Below are positions 9,004 to 17,554 of a stretch of DNA of 64,000 bases, piece after piece. The notes below the pieces were generated by a model. That model had not been told where the DNA came from and made no database searches. It saw only the letters and a list, made by a program, of their open reading frames with translations. This DNA is from Neorhizobium sp. SOG26. Lineage in GTDB: Bacteria > Pseudomonadota > Alphaproteobacteria > Rhizobiales > Rhizobiaceae. The stretch spans positions 186,001 to 250,000 of the forward strand of contig NZ_CP025513.1 in NCBI RefSeq assembly GCF_003491345.1. Reading direction: 5' to 3'. Position 1 is the first letter of the stretch. The number at the start of each line of letters is the position of its first letter. The position numbers and the translations under genes are program-made.

Positions 9004-9891
9004 ATGATAGAGGAACTGCGCACATTTGTCCTTTTCGCCGAGGAAGGCTCAGTCCAGAAAGTGGCGCAGCGGCTGCCGCTAACGCAACCGGCGGTCAGCC
9101 GCCAGATCCAGAGGCTTGAGCAGGCGCTTGGGGTGCAACTTCTCGACCGACGGCAGAAGCCACCCAAGCTCACGCCGATGGGACATGAGGTACTTACCCG
9201 CAGCCGTGACATTCTGGACGCCGTAAAGGACCTGAAAGCCATTGCCACGGTTGCCGAACCGGAAGGCGTGTTTCGGCTCGGGCTCGTTAACGGCCTTGCA
9301 CATGACCGGTTGGCCGGGAATATCGCGGCCGTCATCGCTCGGTTTCCCCGCCTGTCACTTCGCCTCGCCTCAGGTTGGAGCAGCGAACTGGCAGAACAGC
9401 ACAGGCTGGGGAGGCTAGAGGCCGCGATCATCCTGTCCGACGGCTCCCGTTTCTATGGTGCTGCAGAGCGTATCGGTCGGGAAGAACTCGTAGTGGTCGG
9501 CTCACACGATTCTGCGGCGTCATCGGCAAGGCAGGCACTGACCGGCTGGGTGCTGAGCCCAGAACCCTGCGATGCCCGCCGATCCCTCGCGGCAAGGCTG
9601 GCGCAGCAGAACCGGCCATTGGTTGTCGCTGCCGAGATTGAACATGCCGGCCTGCAGATGGCGCTTGTACGCGAAGGTCTCGGTCTGGGATTGATGCCGA
9701 AGCGGTTCATCGACCGACACCGCCGGGACGGTATCGTCGAGATCGATGCCATTGGTGGCAGCCTGAACCTCGACGTCCTGATGCTGCGATCACCTCATCT
9801 CGGCCCGATGACGAAGGTCGCTGACACCATCGCAGCCGAGATCCGGAACTTTGTCGCTGGCCAGGACGCTACCGAACAGCGAGGCGGTTGA
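9004..9891 (+). CDS. LysR-family transcriptional regulator
   Basis: A 295-residue LysR protein. The N-terminal winged helix-turn-helix (residues 1-60) reads FAEEGSVQKVAQRLPLTQPAVSRQIQRLE, followed by the effector-binding domain. It is divergent from the oxidoreductase gene across 95 bp, the usual arrangement for a regulator and its target. Its last 23 bases overlap the 3' end of the convergent epoxide hydrolase gene. The effector is unknown. Confidence 0.9.
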   Translation: MIEELRTFVLFAEEGSVQKVAQRLPLTQPAVSRQIQRLEQALGVQLLDRRQKPPKLTPMGHEVLTRSRDILDAVKDLKAIATVAEPEGVFRLGLVNGLAHDRLAGNIAAVIARFPRLSLRLASGWSSELAEQHRLGRLEAAIILSDGSRFYGAAERIGREELVVVGSHDSAASSARQALTGWVLSPEPCDARRSLAARLAQQNRPLVVAAEIEHAGLQMALVREGLGLGLMPKRFIDRHRRDGIVEIDAIGGSLNLDVLMLRSPHLGPMTKVADTIAAEIRNFVAGQDATEQRGG

Positions 9892-11005
9892 AGAACTTGC
9901 GGATATCTTCGACCAGAAGATCGGGCGCGTCTTGGGCGGCGAAGTGCCCGCCGCGCGGCATTTCCGTCCAATGGACGATGTTGTTGGAACGCTCGGCAAA
10001 ACTGCGGACGGATCGAAAGTCGTCAGGGAAAACGGCAACACCGGTGGGGGTGGGATTAGGTATCTCGCCGTATCCCGCCCCGGTCTGCGCATCCTCGAAA
10101 TAGACATTGGCGGCCGTTCCGCTGGTGGCGGTGAACCAGAATATCGAGTTGATGGTGAGGTAAAGCTCCCGATCCACATGCTCTACGCCGTTCCCTTCGA
10201 ACCCGAACCACAGTTCTGCGTTCCAAGCCAGTTGGCCTGCAGGCGAGTCGTTCAGAGAGAACGCCAGCGTTCCAGGCCGTTTCGACTGGATAGCTTGGTA
10301 TCCGCCGTATTTCTCGAACTTGGCCAGGTTTCCCATTCCCTCCATTTCGAATGAAGACAGCTTGTCCATCTCACCTGGTTGCCCTGTTGGAAACGCAAAG
10401 ATCTGCAGGAGATGCGTCCCGACGAGTCCTTCCGGCGCCAGAATACCAAGCTCGCGTCCCACAAGAGCACCTGCGTCTCCGCCATGGGCGCCATAACGCT
10501 CATAGCCGAGAGCCTTCATCAGCGTGTCCCAAGCTTTGGCCGTCCTCGCGCTGTCCCATCCAGGCACCGACATTGGACTTGAGAAACCGAAACCCGGCAG
10601 CGACGGAATGACCAGGTCGAAAGCGATTGACTCATCCAGTCCATGTGCCTTCGGGTCGGTGAGCGGTCCGATGAGGCCGAGGAACTCCACGAAACTGCCC
10701 GGCCAGCCGTGGCTGAGGATCAGTGGCAGCGCGTTGGGAACCGATGACTTGACGTGGACAAAATGGATTGGTTGGCCATCAATTTCCGTCATGAAGTGCG
10801 GCAGGCGATTGAGTGCCCGTTCGTGTTCGCGCCAGTCGTATTCGTCCCGCCACTGGTCGACCAGTTCCTTGATGAGCTTGATGGGCTGGCCTCTTGACCA
10901 GTCGTCGGTAACTGCCCGGGGAAAGCGTGTCCTGGCGAGGCGGTCTTTCAGATCGGCGATCGCTTCGTCACTGATCTCGATCCGATAAGGCGTGATCTTG
11001 AGCAT
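9869..11005 (-). CDS. Epoxide hydrolase, N-terminal-domain (EHN) family
   Basis: A 378-residue alpha/beta hydrolase that begins with the EHN domain typical of microsomal-type epoxide hydrolases. Oxyanion motif HGWPGS lies near residue 100, the nucleophile elbow is GGDAGA with Asp near residue 175, and the catalytic histidine is in GGHFAAQDAP near the C-terminus. It would open epoxides to diols through an aspartyl-ester intermediate. Length and motifs are complete. It is convergent with the LysR gene and upstream of nothing obvious, so its physiological substrate is unclear. Confidence 0.85.
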   Translation of the reverse strand: MLKITPYRIEISDEAIADLKDRLARTRFPRAVTDDWSRGQPIKLIKELVDQWRDEYDWREHERALNRLPHFMTEIDGQPIHFVHVKSSVPNALPLILSHGWPGSFVEFLGLIGPLTDPKAHGLDESIAFDLVIPSLPGFGFSSPMSVPGWDSARTAKAWDTLMKALGYERYGAHGGDAGALVGRELGILAPEGLVGTHLLQIFAFPTGQPGEMDKLSSFEMEGMGNLAKFEKYGGYQAIQSKRPGTLAFSLNDSPAGQLAWNAELWFGFEGNGVEHVDRELYLTINSIFWFTATSGTAANVYFEDAQTGAGYGEIPNPTPTGVAVFPDDFRSVRSFAERSNNIVHWTEMPRGGHFAAQDAPDLLVEDIRKFFNRLAVR

Positions 11006-11087
11006 TCATTTGTCCTCCAAAGTGTGGATGTAAGCGATTTCGCGTTCTTGCCGGCTCGCTGTTGTTCGATGGCGGATTACCTCCCGT

Positions 11088-11975
11088 TCAGATGGAAAGG
11101 CTGCCCCGCATCACGACGACACCGGCACCGGAAATTTCGGGCTCCGGGGTCAGGTTGACGTGGAGAATGCTGCGCCGCCCCATCTTTGTGCCCTGCTCCA
11201 CCTCGATGGAGCCGGCGATCAGCCGTTCATGCGCAAGGTAGGCGGCAAGCGGACCGGCCGCCGTGCCAGTTGCCGCATCTTCCCACAAACCGACCGTCGG
11301 ATTGAAGAACCGCGCATAGGCTCGATGTGGCGCATTCCCCTCCAGGGCATAGACGTAGCAGCCCTCTGCCGACACTGTGCCAAGGAGCTTGAGGAGACCC
11401 TTGCTGGCCGGTTCGGCTCGGTCGACCGCCGCGACATCCGCCAGCCGAACAAGCAAATGCGCCACGCCCGTATCGGCGACCCGCGGGGCCGGCTCAGTGA
11501 GAATGTCTTCAGGTGCCAGCCCCAGCGCTGCCGCCAAAGGCGCCACCTCGGCAATCTTTGTCCCGAGCGTTAGCGCCGACTGCTTCATATGGCCAAAGAT
11601 CCGTCCGTCGACGGGACGGAGTTCGACAGGCAGGATCTCGGTGCCAATTTCCTGGCGGAAGACGCGCGAAACGTCGATAGCTCCCAGTTTTCCCTCTTGA
11701 GCCAGCCAAAGCCATGCCCCGAGGGAATTATGGCCGGCACCGCCAACTTCCGCGCCCGCCGCCGTAAACGAGCGGAGCTTCAGGTCAGCCTGGTGGCTGC
11801 GCATGATGAAAGTTGTTTCCGCTTGGTTGAACTCACCGGCGATCCGACGCATTTGCGCCTCGGACAGTTCGTCGGCGTCTTCGACGACAGCAAGGGGATT
11901 GCCGCTAAGGGAGGTATCGGCGAAAACGTCGATCAGCCCCGCTCTCAGGGTTGCGGTGCTCGATTGCAGCGACAT
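11088..11975 (-). CDS. PhzF-family isomerase/epimerase-like protein
   Basis: A 295-residue protein of the PhzF fold (two hot-dog-like halves). Conserved stretches are the N-terminal VFADTSLSGNPLAVV, the catalytic-Glu region NQAETTFIM, AGHNSLGAWL and the C-terminal EDAATGTAAGPLAAYL. The frame is open well upstream, but the start is placed at 11975, preceded by AGGAGGT seven bases away. The function of most PhzF proteins is unknown. It is divergent from a LysR gene that probably controls it. Confidence 0.85.
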   Translation of the reverse strand: MSLQSSTATLRAGLIDVFADTSLSGNPLAVVEDADELSEAQMRRIAGEFNQAETTFIMRSHQADLKLRSFTAAGAEVGGAGHNSLGAWLWLAQEGKLGAIDVSRVFRQEIGTEILPVELRPVDGRIFGHMKQSALTLGTKIAEVAPLAAALGLAPEDILTEPAPRVADTGVAHLLVRLADVAAVDRAEPASKGLLKLLGTVSAEGCYVYALEGNAPHRAYARFFNPTVGLWEDAATGTAAGPLAAYLAHERLIAGSIEVEQGTKMGRRSILHVNLTPEPEISGAGVVVMRGSLSI

Positions 11976-12072
11976 AGCAGACCTCCTATTCTCGTGACAA
12001 GAGGGACTTTGCACCATGGGGCCGCGGCGGCAAAACGCGCATTTCTTGGCGATGTAACAAGGAAAACTAATC

Positions 12073-12933
12073 ATTCGACCATCTGTTGAGTCGCTTCGGA
12101 TTTTGGAGATGTGCGTGGCCGTCGGCAGCTTTGCCGGCGCTGCCGATCGCCTTGCGCTCACACCCGCCGCCGTCAGCCTGCGCATTCGCAGCCTTGAAGC
12201 AGAACTCGGCCAGCCGCTGTTTACTCGCGTCGGCCGCAGGGTTGTTCCGACACCAGCCGCCGTGGCGCTGGCCGGGTCAGTCCGCAAGGCATTAAGCGAC
12301 ATCAACAACGCCCTCGACAGGTTCCAGGCTCGGACAACGCCGCTGCGGGTCACCGTGCCGCCAACCTTCGCGTCCCGCTGGCTTGCTCCCCGCCTCCCCG
12401 GCTATCGCGACGCGGGTGGCGCTGCAATCGAACTCGACATTTCCTCCGACGAGCGTGACCCGACCGCCTTCGACATAGCCATCCGGACGGGTCGCGGCGG
12501 ATGGGATAGGCTTGACGAATGCCCTCTGATGCCTGTCGACGTGACGCCAATGATCGCGCCCAGCCTGCTCGGGTCTCGAATCATTGCTACGCCCGAAGAT
12601 CTGGCCGACTTCGACCTCCTGCCGCATCCTGACTGGGCGAAATGGTTTACGCGCGCCGAGCGCCCGATGCCGAGCGGCCTACGCTTCACGCCTGTTGACT
12701 ATTCGATCTTCGAGTTGACCGCCAATGCGGCGGTGCGAGGCCTCGGCGTCGCCTTGCTGTCGCCCACACTCTTTCAACCACTCCTCGATGAGGGTCTGCT
12801 CGTTGCGCCGCTCGCCACGGTGTTGAAAGGGCCGGACTGGTACTTCGCGCTAATCCACGAAGGCGACCAGCGTCGGGTGGTACATGGCTTTTGTGAATGG
12901 CTGCGCGAAGAGGTTCAGCGCTCGCCATGCTGA
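12073..12933 (+). CDS. LysR-family regulator with a probable non-canonical (ATT) start
   Basis: A LysR protein of about 286 residues in the GcvA/AmpR-like group. The helix-turn-helix (SFAGAADRLALTPAAVSLRIRSLE) is followed by an effector domain. The first in-frame TTG (12103) would cut away the start of helix 1 (ESLRILEMC...). The frame is open only from 12058 and holds no ATG, GTG or TTG before 12103. AAGGAA at 12059-12064 is spaced eight bases from ATT 12073, so ATT (or ATC 12070) is the best start. It diverges from the PhzF gene. Confidence 0.75.
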   Translation: MRPSVESLRILEMCVAVGSFAGAADRLALTPAAVSLRIRSLEAELGQPLFTRVGRRVVPTPAAVALAGSVRKALSDINNALDRFQARTTPLRVTVPPTFASRWLAPRLPGYRDAGGAAIELDISSDERDPTAFDIAIRTGRGGWDRLDECPLMPVDVTPMIAPSLLGSRIIATPEDLADFDLLPHPDWAKWFTRAERPMPSGLRFTPVDYSIFELTANAAVRGLGVALLSPTLFQPLLDEGLLVAPLATVLKGPDWYFALIHEGDQRRVVHGFCEWLREEVQRSPC

Positions 12934-13006
12934 TGGCATCGACTTTCAACAACGGTGTGATAACCGACGGTGCGACGCTAATCTTAGCAAAAGATTTTAT
13001 CTTGCG

Positions 13007-13108
13007 ATGAAGAACGGCACCTATGCCAAGATCCTTGCCCGCTGGCAGCTTTCGGAAGAGGCTCTTCCGGAATCACGAACCAATCCACCGGGCCTACCGA
13101 GAAGCTGA
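13007..13108 (+). pseudogene. C-terminal remnant of a family 3 amino-acid-binding protein
   Basis: The 33 codons read NGTYAKILARWQLSEEALPESR followed by TNPPGLPRS and a stop, the characteristic tail of family 3 (cystine/glutamine-type) ABC binding proteins. No signal peptide, lobes or transporter partners remain. The rest of the 323 bp between the LysR gene and the FMN reductase (12934-13256) shows nothing else recognisable. It is interpreted as debris of a deleted transport gene. Confidence 0.6.
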
Positions 13109-13256
13109 CCGCGCGTTCCGGTGCCAGCGGCACCGGGTCAACGCCCGACCGCGACAGAAATTCCTCAGGCTGCCGAAACTTCGGTTCGGCATGCCTTTGG
13201 TTCAACGCCGCGGTAGATCATATTGCTCTTCATTGTTGTGCTTCGGGAGATCGTTG

Positions 13257-13814
13257 ATGGCATTTAAACTGGTTGGACTTGCTGGGAGCTTTAACCGGCC
13301 GTCCAAGACATATGCGCTTGTGGATGAGGTTCTGTCTGAGGCGTCACGCGCCTATGGAGTCGCGTCCACCATCTTCGACTTGCATGATGTCGGACCATCG
13401 CTTGGGCGCGCGCAGTGGCGAAAGGACCTGGACGAAGAGGCCCACGAGGTGCTCGAGCAGATCGTGTCTGCCGATGCACTCGTTGTCGGCTCGCCGACCT
13501 TCAAAGGCTCTTATCCCGGGATTTTCAAACACCTGATCGACCTGATCGAGCCGCACGAACTGCGCGGCAAGCCGGTGATCATCGTTGGCACGGGCGGTGG
13601 GGATCGGCATGCCCTTATGGTCGAGCATCAGCTACGCCCGCTGTTCGGGTTCTTCATGTCGCACGTCATGCCGACCGCCATCTATGCGTCGGACCGTGAC
13701 TTCTCAGACTACAAGGTTTCCTCTGAAGCACTGTCGCAGCGCATAGATTTCGCCGTGCAGGAGTTGAGGCCATTCATCCCTGTGAACGAGAGACCGCTGG
13801 CAGCGGCGGAGTAG
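13257..13814 (+). CDS. NAD(P)H-dependent FMN reductase (MsuE-like flavodoxin fold)
   Basis: A 185-residue flavodoxin-fold reductase. The FMN phosphate loop is GSFNRPSKT near residue 10, followed by SPTFKGSYPGIFKHLIDL and a glycine-rich GTGGGDRHAL loop, as in MsuE/SsuE-type enzymes that feed FMNH2 to two-component monooxygenases. The start is ATG 13257 with GGGAGA six bases upstream; the frame is open upstream but reads through the remnant region. No monooxygenase lies beside it. The upstream binding-protein fragment suggests that a larger uptake and oxidation cluster was once here. Confidence 0.8.
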   Translation: MAFKLVGLAGSFNRPSKTYALVDEVLSEASRAYGVASTIFDLHDVGPSLGRAQWRKDLDEEAHEVLEQIVSADALVVGSPTFKGSYPGIFKHLIDLIEPHELRGKPVIIVGTGGGDRHALMVEHQLRPLFGFFMSHVMPTAIYASDRDFSDYKVSSEALSQRIDFAVQELRPFIPVNERPLAAAE

Positions 13815-13838
13815 CGTTCTGGCTCTCCCCAAATTGTG

Positions 13839-14165
13839 TTATTCACCGCGAGGAGGCACCTGGTCTTGCCCAGGTTGTGTGACGACGGCCGCGGGTGTTT
13901 CGGCGACACTCTTGCAAGCCAGCAAGCAGCGGGGACAGGTCACCGAGAAGAGCTCGAAGGCGGCACGAAACAGCTTGTTCTCACCGCGCGAATGATAACG
14001 CTGCGACGTTACGTCATTGCTCCATCCGTCAAGGCCACAGACTGTCAGAACGTCGCACCCGTCGCGCGATACCTCACGCACGAAATGCGTTTCCTCAGGA
14101 TCGCTCCTGACCCCTTGAACCGCGAGGGCGAAGCCCTTTTTATTTCCAATTTTGATGCGCGACAT
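13839..14165 (-). CDS. Hypothetical protein, cysteine-containing
   Basis: A 108-residue ORF I do not recognise. It has a good ribosome site (GCGGAGG, five bases before ATG 14165). It begins with a basic segment, holds four cysteines (CDVLTVC and CPRCLLAC, the last resembling a zinc or redox pair) and ends in a proline-rich tail. There is no signal peptide or membrane segment. It lies between the FMN reductase and an S41-like gene. It may be genuine, but base composition alone cannot exclude a chance ORF. Confidence 0.45.
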   Translation of the reverse strand: MSRIKIGNKKGFALAVQGVRSDPEETHFVREVSRDGCDVLTVCGLDGWSNDVTSQRYHSRGENKLFRAAFELFSVTCPRCLLACKSVAETPAAVVTQPGQDQVPPRGE

Positions 14166-14285
14166 TCAGGCCTCCGCAAGGTATCCTGTTACCTTGCACT
14201 TCGGCCGGCTGTTTTCTTCCCCCGTTTGGGTAACGTCCCGCTTTGTTCTTCTTCCCAGATAGAACGTCAGGCTAAAGCTGACGAT

Positions 14286-15857
14286 CTATTTCGCTTCTAA
14301 GATCTGCTGGTTGAGAACAGCCCGAACACACGCATCCTGGGGGTCACTCCAGTCGCTCAGGGTTGGAAGCACGTGATGGTCGGGCTCAACTTGGTGCTCT
14401 CCAGGCAGGAATTGGTAATGCTGCGTTGATACGCTGACTTTCAACCCGGAATGTCGGAGATAGGTTCGGCGCACTTCCTGCCAATTGTTTGGCGCCGCGC
14501 CGGCGGGCTCGCACATCAAAATCGCGTTGGTTGTCGTCTTGAAGTCGACAGCGTTGGTCATGGCCGCCGAGAAGGTCTTGCGGCCGATAAGCACATAAAG
14601 CGCGCCTTTACGGTTGAGCCAGGATCGATCTCTGATCTGCTCCAGGAATTTCCGCCCCAACTGGAAGTCGCCACCGCTGTTGTCCCTCAGGTCAATCATC
14701 AGCTTGCGTGGCCGCTTTTCATCCAGTTCCTGCATCAACTGGGTGACGCTTGCCGACAATCCGTCATAGGAGCGCCAGTTCACATAGATTGCATCATCCC
14801 CGATCCATTCACTCCAGAAGCCCTGCTGCTTCTCCCTCAACCAAAGCGGCAAGTTGCCCGAGAAGGGGAGCAGTTCGGCGTCCTTGGCTTCCGGAGTGAG
14901 GTGAGCTTCAACCTGAGCGCCATCCACTGTTTCGAAGGTGAAAGGGAGAGGCTCACTGAAATCGATTCCTTCCGAGCTCAGGACATCAGGATCGCGCAGC
15001 AGACCCGGTAGCTTCTCGCGATAAAACCAGGGCGTCTCCCCTTGGGAAACTAGAGGGCGCAGCCGCTCAACCAGGTCGCTGGTCTGGAGCCCGGATATGG
15101 TCAGCAGCCTCGCCCCCAACAGGTTTTGCTGTGAGCTCACCGCGCCAACCACGCGGATCCCGTCATCGAACCAGAAGAGCTCGATGGGCAAGGCAGGACG
15201 CTCATGCAGGGCCTCCACGAACGTGTGGCCATCGCCAATCAAGGCGGCGAGCTTGCGGAACTCAATCGCGATGCTTGCCCCGTCGAGCCGCGAAATTGCG
15301 AGACGTAATTCCGCGACCTGGCGGTTAAATACCTCTTCTGGAACGCGATGAAACGGCGAGGCATGTTGCCGGGTCACGAACTCGGCCAATGCATCAAGAT
15401 CTTCCAGCCATTGCTGTTTGGATAAGTCGAGGTTCTGCTGTGGTGGGCGGAACAAATCGTCTGCACTCTGGGACGTCGGTTGGAGCTCCATTGTCCCGGG
15501 CTGGTTTTGGAAAGAGAATGTGCCGCTTAAGCCGCCATCAGTCTTGCGCAGCGTCAGCGTGCCGTCACCGCTTTCACCTCGGAACGTGGCATCGATGCTG
15601 TCGCCCGCCGCAGGTGCATCGAATACAAAGCTGTTGCCGGGGATCGTGACCGTTCCCGTTATCGTTCCGTCCGTCTCGCGCAGTTCAAGATGTATCGGAA
15701 ATCCGGGTTGCGTGCCGAGTGCCGCATTGCCGGCGTATCGTCCCTCAAGACTCGAAGGAGCGTCTTGGGCGGCTGCGGAACCCGCTCCAGCGGTTAAACC
15801 GAAGAGGAGCCACATGGTCAGCCCGCGAAGTAATAATGTCCTACATCCCGTCACCAT
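14286..15857 (-). CDS. Secreted S41-like (tail-specific protease-like) protein
   Basis: A 523-residue exported protein. A signal peptide (TLLLRGLTMWLLFGLTAGAG) is followed by about 110 residues of beta-rich sequence, then an S41-like module. In that module LMIDLRDNSGGD and IGRKTFSAAMTNAVDF correspond to the conserved strand and the nucleophile-serine loop of tail-specific proteases. No PDZ domain is obvious. The start is set at 15857, preceded by AAGGAG; an ATG 45 bases upstream lacks a ribosome site. It is probably a periplasmic or outer-surface hydrolase, and whether the catalytic Ser/Lys pair is complete cannot be judged by eye. Confidence 0.7.
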   Translation of the reverse strand: MVTGCRTLLLRGLTMWLLFGLTAGAGSAAAQDAPSSLEGRYAGNAALGTQPGFPIHLELRETDGTITGTVTIPGNSFVFDAPAAGDSIDATFRGESGDGTLTLRKTDGGLSGTFSFQNQPGTMELQPTSQSADDLFRPPQQNLDLSKQQWLEDLDALAEFVTRQHASPFHRVPEEVFNRQVAELRLAISRLDGASIAIEFRKLAALIGDGHTFVEALHERPALPIELFWFDDGIRVVGAVSSQQNLLGARLLTISGLQTSDLVERLRPLVSQGETPWFYREKLPGLLRDPDVLSSEGIDFSEPLPFTFETVDGAQVEAHLTPEAKDAELLPFSGNLPLWLREKQQGFWSEWIGDDAIYVNWRSYDGLSASVTQLMQELDEKRPRKLMIDLRDNSGGDFQLGRKFLEQIRDRSWLNRKGALYVLIGRKTFSAAMTNAVDFKTTTNAILMCEPAGAAPNNWQEVRRTYLRHSGLKVSVSTQHYQFLPGEHQVEPDHHVLPTLSDWSDPQDACVRAVLNQQILEAK

Positions 15858-16081
15858 TCCGAAACTCCTTGGTTCATTCCCTCGGCTACAGCCGCCCTCC
15901 ATCGAGCGGCTGCGTTGTCAGGCTAGAAGGTGCGCCCGTGTTCGGGAGGATCGGTTTTTGCTCACATTCTAAAAGACTGGCTTGAGCAATCCGCCGATCT
16001 TTGATCTGGTGGTGAGATGTCTTCGCTGCACCGCGGCCCCATCGAGTTTACGCTGCATGCCGTCCTTTTTGGAGGTGCCTG

Positions 16082-16957
16082 ATGTCAGAGAACAATCGAG
16101 CGGGTTTGCACCAGCTCTACCAAGGTGAGCAGCGGCATCGGCTGATGCTTCCGCATGTCGAAGTCGTTTACGCCTGGATGCCACCTTTCGAAGGCGCGTC
16201 GCGGACGCGCAAGCGCCGGCTTGAGGTCGTCTTCTCAGAACATGATCACGTTGCGCTTGAGCAGGGCGGACGAACATATGACGTCTCTGTCGCACCCGGC
16301 GGTTTCTACGTCATTGGGGAAGAGCCGACGACACTTCTGCGCGTGCCGGAATTCAGCGACACCCTCGAAATCTATTTCGACGAGGGGCTGCTGGCCGAGG
16401 AAGCAGAGTGCAGCGGCGATCTGCGCAGCAAATTTATTGCCACCCTCGACAAGAACCCGCGTCCCCGGTTCACTGTAGAAGGAAATATTATTGGAATCGC
16501 CCACGTTCTCCGCAGGGCGACGCTTGGCCTGCATCATCTCTCGACGATGGAGATCAGCACGATCGAGCACATCCTGGCACGGCAGGTGGTGGGCGCTGAG
16601 CAACCGGCGGGAAGCGCGAAGCTTTTAAGTCCAAGGCGCCTTAAGCGGGTGATGGAGCGAATAGAAGATCAGTTGACGGCGCCCCTCACTCTCCGTGATC
16701 TTGCCGGAGAAGCCTGTCTCAGCCCTTACCACTTTGCACGATCGTTCAAGCGGACGGTCGGTCTGCCGCCGCATCGTTATGTGTTGGCGCGTCGCCTGGA
16801 CCGCGCCAAGCGGGAGCTTGTCACGACCAATCGCACTGTTGGGGAAATAGCCTATTCGCTTGGCTTCGAGAACCTGCACCATTTCCGTTCGCAATTCCGT
16901 GGCCAGTTCGGGGTGCGGCCACACGAGATGCGGCAGGCAATACGAGGCGGTCGCTAG
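16082..16957 (+). CDS. AraC-family transcriptional regulator
   Basis: A 291-residue regulator. The N-terminal part (about 1-175) looks like a cupin-like sensor, and the C-terminal 100 residues hold the double helix-turn-helix (LTLRDLAGEACLSPYHFARS and TVGEIAYSLGFENLHHFRSQF). The start is ATG 16082 with TTGGAGG about six bases upstream. It is divergent from the S41-like gene and followed in the same direction by a small NTF2-like gene, either of which could be its target. Confidence 0.85.
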   Translation: MSENNRAGLHQLYQGEQRHRLMLPHVEVVYAWMPPFEGASRTRKRRLEVVFSEHDHVALEQGGRTYDVSVAPGGFYVIGEEPTTLLRVPEFSDTLEIYFDEGLLAEEAECSGDLRSKFIATLDKNPRPRFTVEGNIIGIAHVLRRATLGLHHLSTMEISTIEHILARQVVGAEQPAGSAKLLSPRRLKRVMERIEDQLTAPLTLRDLAGEACLSPYHFARSFKRTVGLPPHRYVLARRLDRAKRELVTTNRTVGEIAYSLGFENLHHFRSQFRGQFGVRPHEMRQAIRGGR

Positions 16958-17080
16958 ATGCGACCAGTTCGACGTTAGCCGAAAAGAGCAACTTTCGATC
17001 CACCACCGGCCACGGCCACGCGATATCCTCACCACCGTCAACTTCACCGGTCCCGGGAAGACAGCTTACGAGGTGAGACA

Positions 17081-17443
17081 ATGATCGATCCAAACAACGT
17101 GACCCACAGTATCCTCGAACGGTTCAATGCTGCGTTCGAGCAGCACCGTCCGGACGATCTTGATGATCTGATTGGCGAAAGCTGCGTCCTCGAGAACACA
17201 AGCCCGGCGCCGGACGGCGCACGTTACGAGGGTCGCGACGCCTGCCTCTCGTTCTGGAAGGGCATCGCCTCAAATGGCGGCCTTGCTTTTTCTCTCGAAG
17301 AGATATGGGCAGGTGACGACAGGGGCACCATTCGCTGGAGCTTGCAGTGGGGAAAAGGAGAAGCCGACCGCGTCAGAGGCGTCAACATCATGCGGGTCCG
17401 CGACGGGAAGATCGTCGAAGGCCTGGGATATGTGAAGGCCTAA
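17081..17443 (+). CDS. NTF2-like/SnoaL-fold protein
   Basis: A 120-residue protein with the cone-like NTF2 fold pattern: an N-terminal helix (ILERFNAAFEQHRPDDLDDLI), a middle segment with YEGRDACLSFWKGIA and a closing strand VNIMRVRDGKIVEGLGYVKA. Such proteins act as isomerases, cyclases or binding modules. It has a good ribosome site (GAGGTGAG). It lies 123 bases after the AraC gene. No catalytic assignment is possible. Confidence 0.7.
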   Translation: MIDPNNVTHSILERFNAAFEQHRPDDLDDLIGESCVLENTSPAPDGARYEGRDACLSFWKGIASNGGLAFSLEEIWAGDDRGTIRWSLQWGKGEADRVRGVNIMRVRDGKIVEGLGYVKA

Positions 17444-17459
17444 TACGCTAGGGTGAATA

Positions 17460-17489
17460 TTGGCGGAGCACGGGTACCGTAGCCGCCAA
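17460..17489. repeat. Inverted repeat (7-bp arms)
   Basis: TTGGCGG and CCGCCAA flank a 16-base loop that itself contains CGGGTACCG. It lies between the NTF2-like stop and the strong hairpin at 17503 and may be part of a composite terminator. Confidence 0.35.
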
Positions 17490-17502
17490 GCACATGAGGA
17501 AA

Positions 17503-17531
17503 CGCCTGCCGGATGTGAAATCCGGCAGGCG
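17503..17531. terminator. Bidirectional terminator hairpin
   Basis: A perfect 12-bp stem (CGCCTGCCGGAT / ATCCGGCAGGCG) with a five-base loop separates two convergent genes, the NTF2-like gene (+) and the TRAP binding protein (-). On the minus strand it is followed by TTTCC, on the plus strand by TATGTTTCT. Confidence 0.75.
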
Positions 17532-17554
17532 TATGTTTCTACTATCAGGACCGC

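Noticed and set aside
12086..12295. Plus-strand ATG ORF at the start of the second LysR gene
   Set aside because: It is in a different frame and gives no helix-turn-helix; the LysR frame is the neighbouring one.
11976..12353. N-terminal extension of the PhzF gene
   Set aside because: The extension is not family-like and crosses the divergent LysR gene; AGGAGGT supports the start at 11975.
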